Source of the DNA: Fibrobacter succinogenes
GTDB lineage: Bacteria; Fibrobacterota; Fibrobacteria; Fibrobacterales; CADBQJ01
Direction: 5' to 3'
Length of the DNA: 11,134 nucleotides
Assembly (NCBI GenBank): GCA_902796785.1
Contig: CADBQJ010000295.1
Span: 1-11,134, forward strand
The notes beneath the pieces are model-generated. The model saw only the letters and a program-made list of their open reading frames with translations, did no database searches and had not been told where the DNA came from. A program made the position numbers and the translations under genes. The stretch's first letter is position 1, and each line of letters begins with the position of its first letter. This document shows positions 5,605 through 11,134 of this stretch, one piece after another.

Positions 5605-8019
5605 CTACCGCCCCTTGCGCATCAGCGACTTGATGCTGATGACCGGACGGGCGGCCTGGACGGGCCGGTTCCGGCCGTCGTCCTTGCCCTTGAGGTGCGC
5701 CTTGAGGTCGGCGATGGTGGCCGTGGGGCGCAGTTTCGGGTCGTCCTTGGGCCGGCCGTGCCACTTCCCGTTCCCGGGGCGGGACTGGCCGGGGCGGTCG
5801 CCGTGGCCGCGGAATCCGCGCCCGCGGTCGTACCGCTCGGACTCGTCGGGGTTGCGCATCGAGAGCGAAATGCGCTTCTGCGCGGGGTCCACCGCCTTCA
5901 CGCGCACGCGGACCACTTCGCCCACCTTCAGGACGTCCATGGCGTTCTTGACGAACTTTTCGCCGATTTCGGAGATGTGGACCAGGCCGTCCTGGTGCAC
6001 GCCGATGTCGACGAAGGCGCCGAACTGCGTGACGTTGGTCACCACGCCCTCCATCCACGAGCCGGTCACCAGGTCCTGGATGGTCTGGATCTTGTCGTCG
6101 AAGTGGGCGTAGCGGAATTCGGAGCGGGGGTCGCGGTTGGGCTTCTCCAGCTCCTCGAGGATGTCGTCGACCGTGCGGCGGCCGGCGGCCTCGCCCACGT
6201 AGTCGTCGGCCTTGATCTTCGCGATGGCGTCGTGGTTGCGCAGCAGCTGCGCCACGGGCATGCCGAGGTCGGCGGCCATCTTCTCCACGAGCGCGTAGTT
6301 CTCGGGATGGACGGCGGAGCCGTCGAGCGGGTTTTCGCCGTCGACGATGCGCAGGAAGCCGGCGGCCTGCTCGAAGGCCTTGGGGCCGAACTTCGGGACG
6401 TCGAGGAGCGCCTTGCGGGTCTTGAAGGCGCCGTTGGCCTCGCGGTGCTTGACGATGGCCGCGGCGATGGGCTTGCTGACGCCCGCCACGTAGGAGAGCA
6501 GCGGCGCCGAGGCGGTGTTGAGGTCCACGCCCACGCTGTTCACGCAGGACTCCACCACTTCGTCGAGGTTCTTCTTGAGCTCGCCCTGGTTGACGTCGTG
6601 CTGGTACTGCCCCACGCCGATGGCCTGGGGGTCGACCTTCACGAGCTCGGCGAGCGGGTCCTGCAGGCGGCGGCCGATGGAGATGGCGCCGCGCGTGGTG
6701 ACGTCCTCGTCCGGGAACTCGGAGATCGCCTCGGGCGAGGCGGAGTAGACCGACGCGCCCGCTTCGCTCACCACCACGTGGATGGGGGCGTTGTCGCGGC
6801 CGGCGAAGGCCTTGGAGACGAAGGCCTCGGTTTCGCGCGAGGCGGTGCCGTTGCCGATGGCGACCATCTTCAGGTCGTACTTCTCCACCATCTCGCGGAC
6901 GGTCTTCGCCGCGCCGGCGAAGTCGTTCCTGGGTTCGGTGGGATAGATGACGGCGTGGTCGAGGAACTTGCCGTTCGCGTCGATCGCGGCCACCTTGCAG
7001 CCGGTGCGGAAGCCGGGGTCGAGCGCCAGCACGCCGCGGTGGCCGGCCGGCGGGGCCAGCAGCAGGTTGCGGAGGTTGCGGCTGAAGACGCCGAAGGCCT
7101 CCTTCTCGGCGCGCTCCTTGAGCATCAGGCGCACCTCGGTCTCGATGGCGGGCTGGATCAGGCGGACGTAGGCGTCCTCGCAGCACTTCTCGAGCCAGGG
7201 CGACCAGATGGTCTCGCCCTTGATCACGTGCGCCTTGAGCGCGGCGATCATGCGGGCGTCGTCCGTCTCGATCGAGAGGCGCAGCACCTTCTCCTTCTCG
7301 CCGCGGCGGATGGCCAGCACGCGGTGGCCGGGGACGGTGGCCACGCGTTCGGAGAAGTCGTAGTAGTTCTCGAACTTGGTCCGCTTGACCTCGCCGGTCG
7401 GCTGGCCGTCCTCGCCGATCTTCGGCGCGAACTCCTTGCGCACCTTCGAGACCAGCTTGCCCTCGCGCTCGGCGTGCTCGCGGATGCGCTGGCGGTACTC
7501 GGCGGTTTCGGCGATGCGCTCGGCCAGGATGTCGAGCGCGCCCTGGATGGCGGTCTCGGGGGCGCCGATCCCCTTCTCGGGGTTGAGGTAGATGCGGGCG
7601 ATCTCCTCGGCGGTGTTGGTGGAGGGCTCCTGCTGCCAGATCAGCTCGGCCAGGGGCTCCAGGCCGTTCTCGCGGGCGACCATCGCCTTGGTGCGGCGCT
7701 TGGGCTTGTAGGGCAGGTAGAGGTCCTCGAGGACGGTCTTGTCGACGCAGGCCTCGATCTGCGCCAGCAGCTCGGGGGTCATCTTCCCCTGCTCCTGGAT
7801 CGTGGAGATCACGGTCTGCTTGCGTTCGGCCAGCTCCTTGTAGTACTCGTAGCGGTGCTGGATGTCGCGGAGCTGGATTTCGTCCAGGGCGTCGGTGCGG
7901 TCCTTGCGGTAGCGGGCGACGAAGGGGACGGTGCATCCGTCGTCGAAGAGGGCCAGGGCCGCCGAGACCCGCTTGGCCTCGAGCTTGAGCTCCTGGGAAA
8001 TCAGGGCTGAATAATCCAT
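5605..8019 (-). CDS. tex: Tex family RNA-binding transcription accessory protein
   Basis: The gene encodes 804 aa, full length for the family. Domains in order: N-terminal Tex helical region (1-about 320, with YLPYKPKRRTKAMVARENGLEPLA at 101-124 as a strong family marker), a YqgF/RNase H-like domain beginning ALDPGFRTGCKVA (332-344) with GNGTASRE (389-396), a Tex motif EAGASVYSAS (419-428), helix-hairpin-helix segments (about 490-560, including FKTRKALLDVPKFGPKAFEQAAG), and an S1 RNA-binding domain (about 652-722, EGVVTNVTQFGAFVDIGVHQDGLVHISE). A basic Gly/Arg/Pro-rich tail of about 80 residues follows. Tex binds RNA and is implicated in transcription and toxin gene expression and in RNA quality control; its precise biochemical role is still unclear. 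ATG 8019 has GGGAG at 8031-8027 with a 7-nt spacer. It ends with TAG just before the tRNA promoter. Confidence 0.97.
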   Translation of the reverse strand: MDYSALISQELKLEAKRVSAALALFDDGCTVPFVARYRKDRTDALDEIQLRDIQHRYEYYKELAERKQTVISTIQEQGKMTPELLAQIEACVDKTVLEDLYLPYKPKRRTKAMVARENGLEPLAELIWQQEPSTNTAEEIARIYLNPEKGIGAPETAIQGALDILAERIAETAEYRQRIREHAEREGKLVSKVRKEFAPKIGEDGQPTGEVKRTKFENYYDFSERVATVPGHRVLAIRRGEKEKVLRLSIETDDARMIAALKAHVIKGETIWSPWLEKCCEDAYVRLIQPAIETEVRLMLKERAEKEAFGVFSRNLRNLLLAPPAGHRGVLALDPGFRTGCKVAAIDANGKFLDHAVIYPTEPRNDFAGAAKTVREMVEKYDLKMVAIGNGTASRETEAFVSKAFAGRDNAPIHVVVSEAGASVYSASPEAISEFPDEDVTTRGAISIGRRLQDPLAELVKVDPQAIGVGQYQHDVNQGELKKNLDEVVESCVNSVGVDLNTASAPLLSYVAGVSKPIAAAIVKHREANGAFKTRKALLDVPKFGPKAFEQAAGFLRIVDGENPLDGSAVHPENYALVEKMAADLGMPVAQLLRNHDAIAKIKADDYVGEAAGRRTVDDILEELEKPNRDPRSEFRYAHFDDKIQTIQDLVTGSWMEGVVTNVTQFGAFVDIGVHQDGLVHISEIGEKFVKNAMDVLKVGEVVRVRVKAVDPAQKRISLSMRNPDESERYDRGRGFRGHGDRPGQSRPGNGKWHGRPKDDPKLRPTATIADLKAHLKGKDDGRNRPVQAARPVISIKSLMRKGR

Positions 8020-8111
8020 TTCCGCGCTCCCGGTCGGGGAATAGTGAAAAAGGTGAAAGGTCGACTGTCGTTTCCGTCCGGCGGAAGAGGCCGGGGGGTC
8101 GGGGAAATGTA
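8020..8111 (-). promoter_or_regulatory. tex promoter and leader
   Basis: On the minus strand TACATTTC (8111-8104) is a one-mismatch TAnnTTTG, and its surrounding AATTCTACATTT is identical to the helicase promoter at 3411-3400. A start near 8098 would give a leader of about 78 nt with the GGGAG ribosome site at 8031-8027. Inside the leader are a small stem-loop (TTCCG/CGGAA at 8072-8086), a pyrimidine-rich run (8045-8060), and a 10-bp direct repeat (plus strand GGTCGGGGAA at 8032-8041 and 8097-8106). No -35 box is convincing. No known leader regulator is recognised. Confidence 0.45.
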
Positions 8112-8117
8112 GAATTC

Positions 8118-8123
8118 TATCTT
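8118..8123 (+). promoter_or_regulatory. -10 element of the sugar transferase gene (leaderless)
   Basis: TCTATCTT with TATCTT ending 6 nt before GTG 8130. It mirrors the acyltransferase start at 482-505. The element shares the 10-bp palindrome TAGAATTCTA (8110-8119) with the opposite-facing tex -10, so the pair forms a compact divergent promoter. Confidence 0.55.
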
Positions 8124-8129
8124 CTGGAG

Positions 8130-9104
8130 GTGATCCCGTACCGCTTCCACCTGATCTGGATCGGCAGGCGCTTCCCCTACGTGAACCGCCTGGCCGTGGA
8201 GTCGCTCCTTCTGGCCAATCCGGGCGCGGAGGCCGTCATCCACTGGGCCGACCCGCCCTCGAACGAGCACTGGCGCTCCCTCGAGACGCTCTCGCGCGTC
8301 GTTTTCCGCGAACTGGACCTGGACGAGCTGCTCGAGGGGGTCCCGAACCCCGAGGGGATCCGCCGGGTGCTGGAATCGGTCGCCGACGACTACCCCGCCG
8401 GCCGCTCCAACGTCTGGCGCTACCTGGTGCTGAACCGCTTCGGCGGGATCTACGCCGACTTCGACGTCCTGGCGCTGCGCTCCATGGAGCCGCTCCTGGG
8501 CGAACGCGGGTTCGTGGGCGAGGAGCTGGTCTTCAAGGCCGACGACGAGCGGGTGCAGGGCGCCCCCTTCCGCGCCTCGATGATCCCCGAATACGCCGCC
8601 TTCCTCGCCTCGTGGGGGCTGACCCGGGTCAACTCCCGCTGCCTGCGCGCCAGCCGCGCGGGCGAGGCCCTCTCCGAAGCCCTCTCGAAGGTCTGGGGCG
8701 TCCGCAAGCTGAACAACGCCGTGCTGGGCGCCGAGGCGGGGCACCCCTTCTTCCGCCGCGCGCTGGAGCTGGTGCCCGAAACCGACCCGGCGGTCCGCTA
8801 CGGGCTGGGGCCGATCCTGATGAACCGCGTCTGGGCCGAGACCGGCGGCGAGGGGATGGCGCGGCTCGGGCCCGAGGCCTTCTACGCCGTCCCGCCGAGC
8901 CAGACGCACCGCTTCTTCTGCCGCCACGAGCGGCCGATGCCCGAAGGCGCCTACCTCGTCCACTGGTGCTCGTCGAACGAAAAGGAGAAGGCCGCGAAGC
9001 TGACTCCGGAGTTCCTCGACGCCGAGCCGGGCGAACGGGCACTCCTGGTCCACAGGCTCGCCTGGAAGACCATCTCCGGGCGCGATGCGCTCGAGCGCGG
9101 CTGA
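8130..9104 (+). CDS. DXD-motif sugar transferase (Gly_transf_sug / GT32-like)
   Basis: The gene encodes 324 aa from GTG 8130. It opens with IPYRFHLIWIG, the beta1 strand usual for capsular-polysaccharide and OCH1-like sugar transferases (IP-x-x-IH-x-IW). It carries the nucleotide-sugar/metal-binding block WRYLVLNRFGGIYADFDV with the DXD motif at Asp110-Phe111-Asp112. A later LVHWCSS (276-282) fits the C-terminal His/Trp region of the family. The fold is GT-A, and the enzyme is probably cytoplasmic, as no signal peptide or membrane helix is seen. Donor and acceptor are unknown; surface glycan synthesis is inferred from family and envelope-rich context. The start is forced by the conserved IP motif: no upstream in-frame ATG or GTG with room for a signal exists. 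It is divergent from tex and ends 4 bp before the convergent LtaS-like gene. GGAGGTGATCC (8126-8136) overlaps the start codon. Confidence 0.88.
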   Translation: MIPYRFHLIWIGRRFPYVNRLAVESLLLANPGAEAVIHWADPPSNEHWRSLETLSRVVFRELDLDELLEGVPNPEGIRRVLESVADDYPAGRSNVWRYLVLNRFGGIYADFDVLALRSMEPLLGERGFVGEELVFKADDERVQGAPFRASMIPEYAAFLASWGLTRVNSRCLRASRAGEALSEALSKVWGVRKLNNAVLGAEAGHPFFRRALELVPETDPAVRYGLGPILMNRVWAETGGEGMARLGPEAFYAVPPSQTHRFFCRHERPMPEGAYLVHWCSSNEKEKAAKLTPEFLDAEPGERALLVHRLAWKTISGRDALERG

Positions 9105-9108
9105 TTCC

Positions 9109-11134
9109 CTACTCGCCTTCCTTCGGCCAGACCAGGTCGCGCTCGACCAGCCAGGCGTGGAGCGTCGCGCGGTCGCGCATCCGCCCGAACTCGGCCGCCG
9201 CCTCCGGCACGGAGTCCAGCAGGTTCCGCATCTCGTTGCGGTCTAGGTTCGCGTCGTAGACCGCGTCGCCCAGCGCCCGCTCGCGGCCGTTCCAGCCCGT
9301 GTGGAACCGGAACTTCCCGTCCTCCTTCATGATCTCGTGGCCGTGCAGGACCAGGCCCGAGGAGTTCGAGCGGTTCGGGCGCAGGAGCGAGTGGCCCGTG
9401 AAGTGGTTGGGGGCGGCGATCCCCGCGAGGTCCAGCAGCGTGGGCCCCAGGTCGGCCTGCGATCCGGGCGCGGCCTCGCGCGTCCCGGCCTTCAGGCGCG
9501 GGTGGTCGCCGGCGACGACGAGCGGGATCCAGGTGTGCTCGGAATGGAGTCCGTTCCCGATCTGCCCGCTGCCGTGCTCCTCGGGGCGCTGCCCGAGCGA
9601 GAAGCCGTGGTCCGCCAGGACGACCAGGAGCGTCCGCTCCATCAGCCCCGCGGCGCGCAGCGAGTCGACCATCGCCTCGACCGCCCGTTCGGTGTAGCGC
9701 ATCGTGCGGAGCATGCGCCCCTGCAGCGAGAGCGTGTCGGGATAGGGCTCCATCCCTTCCACGCGGTTGAAGGGGTAGTGGTTGACCTTCGTGATCAGCG
9801 CGAGGAGGAACGGGCGCGAGCGGTCGACCGAATCGGCGGCGAAGCGCGCGAGGTTCGCCGCCATCGCCGCGTCGTCCTCGAGCGCGCGGTCGTAGTGCCA
9901 CGAGTCGTACCAGCGGTTGAGCCAGGGCGTCTGGTTGTCCCAGCCCGGGTCGGCGCTCGTGAAGAAGCGGGCGACGTAGCCGGCGTCGCGGAAGATCTCG
10001 ACGAACGACTTCGAGGAGAGGCGCGTCCAGGAGCTGGAGATGTGGCGCCCGGGATGGTCGGGCATCCCCAGGTGGATCGAGGTCAGCGCGCCGATGGTGG
10101 GGACGCCGCCGGCGTTCATGCGGCTCCAGTGCTCGCCGCGGAGCGCGAGCGAGTCGAGCAGCGGCGTGCCGCGCTCCCAGCTCCCCTCGCCGTAGAAGAG
10201 CCCGCTGTTGACCGCGCGGTGGCTTTCGAGGATCGCGAGGACGACGTTCCAGGGCTTCTCGTCCGCGCCGCTGCAGTCCTCGTCGACGCCGTTCGAGGGG
10301 ACGTCGGCCGCGCCGGGGCGGATCTCCGCGTTCCAGTCGTCGCAGTCCTCGCGCAGCGGGAAGCCGTCGCCGTCGCCGTCCTCGTCGCAGCGGGGCGAGG
10401 GGGCCGTCGCGCAGGCCAGGCGCGCCGGGACGCGCAGGTAGGGATAGGCGGGGTCGGGGAAGGCCCAGAGCGAGTCGCCCTGCTCCGCGAGCCACTGCGC
10501 GCGGTAGTCCGCCTCCAGGCGCGCGAACTCCGCGTCGTCCAGCTCCACGGGCCGGTCGGAGGGGAGGAGCAGCACCTTGACCACGGGGGCCAGGCGGCGT
10601 TCGCGGTTGCCGCCGGTCCAGATGACGTCGACGTAGAGCCAGAAGACGAGCGTCAGCGCCAGGATCGCGACCGCCTGCTTCCGGAGGCTCGCGATCCGCG
10701 GAAGGAGCGCGCGGCGGACCAGCAGGAAGACGGCGGGGCCGGCGAAGAAGAGGACGAGCGGGAGCCACGGGACGGAGCGGTCGCCGCCGAGCATGTGGAA
10801 CATCTCGCGGACGCTCGAGCCGTTGCCGTAGGTCGCCATCATGTTGCGGTCGAAGTGCATCGCCATGAAGCGGTAGACCTCCTGGTCCACCAGGGTCAGC
10901 ATCAGGATTCCGCAGAGAAGCGCGAGGAGCCCGCGCCGCCAGACCAGCCGGGCGCGTTCGGAGACGCGGTCCCCCAGAAGAGCGGGGAGTGCCAGGAGCG
11001 CGAAGAAGGGAAGGTACCAGAGCCAGTCCCAGGCGACGGCGTGGAAAATGTACCACTCCAGCTTGTTGACCGCCGGGAAGCCGAAGGCGTCGGCGCGGCC
11101 CAGGCTGACGAGCCTCAGCAGGACGTTGGCGATC
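9109..11134 (-). CDS. Membrane-anchored LtaS/MdoB-like sulfatase-superfamily enzyme with MopE-like motif, N-terminus outside window
   Basis: The frame stays open to the right edge (last full codon 11133-11131), so 674 residues are visible and the true start is outside; the Met at 10902 is internal. The edge-proximal part holds about four hydrophobic segments (for example WYLPFFALLALPALLG, LLALLCGILMLTL, WLPLVLFFAGPAVFLLV, AVAILALTLVFWLYVDVIW). After a Cys-rich metal-binding motif (10273-10389) comes the catalytic domain. Numbering from Met 10902, it has LAILESH (Glu226), AGGVPTIGALTS (Thr269, the nucleophile position in LtaS), LADHGFSLG (Asp431, His432) and HSEHTWIPLVV (His453/His456). This set matches the LtaS/OpgB/EptA type, with Thr rather than formylglycine Cys. 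Such enzymes move phosphoglycerol or phosphoethanolamine onto glycans or lipids on the outer face of the inner membrane. The substrate here is unknown; true sulfatase activity is less likely. It is convergent with the sugar transferase gene. Confidence 0.9.
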   Translation of the reverse strand, partial: IANVLLRLVSLGRADAFGFPAVNKLEWYIFHAVAWDWLWYLPFFALLALPALLGDRVSERARLVWRRGLLALLCGILMLTLVDQEVYRFMAMHFDRNMMATYGNGSSVREMFHMLGGDRSVPWLPLVLFFAGPAVFLLVRRALLPRIASLRKQAVAILALTLVFWLYVDVIWTGGNRERRLAPVVKVLLLPSDRPVELDDAEFARLEADYRAQWLAEQGDSLWAFPDPAYPYLRVPARLACATAPSPRCDEDGDGDGFPLREDCDDWNAEIRPGAADVPSNGVDEDCSGADEKPWNVVLAILESHRAVNSGLFYGEGSWERGTPLLDSLALRGEHWSRMNAGGVPTIGALTSIHLGMPDHPGRHISSSWTRLSSKSFVEIFRDAGYVARFFTSADPGWDNQTPWLNRWYDSWHYDRALEDDAAMAANLARFAADSVDRSRPFLLALITKVNHYPFNRVEGMEPYPDTLSLQGRMLRTMRYTERAVEAMVDSLRAAGLMERTLLVVLADHGFSLGQRPEEHGSGQIGNGLHSEHTWIPLVVAGDHPRLKAGTREAAPGSQADLGPTLLDLAGIAAPNHFTGHSLLRPNRSNSSGLVLHGHEIMKEDGKFRFHTGWNGRERALGDAVYDANLDRNEMRNLLDSVPEAAAEFGRMRDRATLHAWLVERDLVWPKEGE
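10273..10389 (-). other. MopE-like (thrombospondin type 3-like) metal-binding motif inside the LtaS-like protein
   Basis: Residues 172-210 (from Met 10902) read C-DEDGDGDGF-x3-EDCDDWN-x3-RPGA-x4-SNGVDEDCSG. This is the Asp/Gly-rich, Cys-containing repeat annotated as MopE-type putative metal-binding in many surface proteins; related DxDGDG loops bind calcium. It lies between the last membrane helix and the catalytic domain, in the predicted periplasm, as a single copy with Cys172, Cys187 and Cys210 (Cys164 nearby). Confidence 0.8.

Noticed and set aside
5471..6112. Plus-strand open frame of 213 codons over the tRNA and the end of tex
   Set aside because: It starts inside the tRNA complement, has no family similarity I can recognise, and runs antisense to the Tex C-terminus and S1 domain.
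5695..8010. A 771-codon plus-strand open frame antisense to tex
   Set aside because: Same cause: a GC-rich shadow of a complete Tex protein. No start signal or recognisable motif.
10900..10902. ATG as the start of the LtaS-like protein
   Set aside because: The frame continues upstream without a stop to the window edge and encodes two further hydrophobic segments typical of the family, so this Met is internal.
8951..11056. A 701-codon minus-strand frame over the LtaS-like gene
   Set aside because: The translation is Arg/Pro-rich without motifs; the real frame shows membrane helices and all catalytic residues.

Overview
The window is a GC-rich stretch of a bacterial chromosome. It holds six protein-coding genes that can be supported, one partial at the left edge and one partial at the right edge, plus a tRNA gene. 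A lipid A-type acyltransferase and a lipoprotein with Ser after the lipobox Cys point to a cell with an outer membrane. The -10 elements I can find fit TAnnTT(TG), the form known from Bacteroidota and relatives. A high-GC member of the Fibrobacterota or another FCB-group lineage is my best guess. This is inference, since there is no rRNA or marker gene to settle it.

Left to right: a DedA/YqaA-type membrane protein (minus, C-terminus outside the window) faces away from a LpxL/HtrB-family acyltransferase (plus) across a 44-bp gap with back-to-back promoters. A DEAD-box RNA helicase with a long Arg/Asp-rich tail (minus) converges on the acyltransferase. Upstream of it lies a CotH-kinase-fold lipoprotein with a C-terminal beta-rich domain (minus). 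Then come a strong hairpin terminator, a CAU-anticodon tRNA (minus) with its own promoter, and the Tex RNA-binding transcription accessory protein (minus). Tex is divergent from a DXD-motif sugar transferase (plus) over a symmetric bidirectional promoter. The sugar transferase meets, tail to tail with 4 bp between, a large membrane-anchored LtaS/sulfatase-type enzyme (minus) that runs off the right edge and carries a MopE-like metal-binding motif between its membrane and catalytic parts.

Functionally there are two themes: envelope and surface biogenesis (DedA, acyltransferase, CotH lipoprotein, sugar transferase, LtaS-like enzyme) and RNA metabolism (DEAD-box helicase, Tex, tRNA). The genes are mostly individually promoted rather than arranged in a long operon. 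The most interesting structure is regulatory. The four envelope genes with visible starts have a -10 element ending only 6-7 nt before the start codon, which predicts leaderless mRNAs. The RNA-metabolism genes have the same -10 class but proper leaders with Shine-Dalgarno sequences. I see no mobile elements, CRISPR array, or defence system here.
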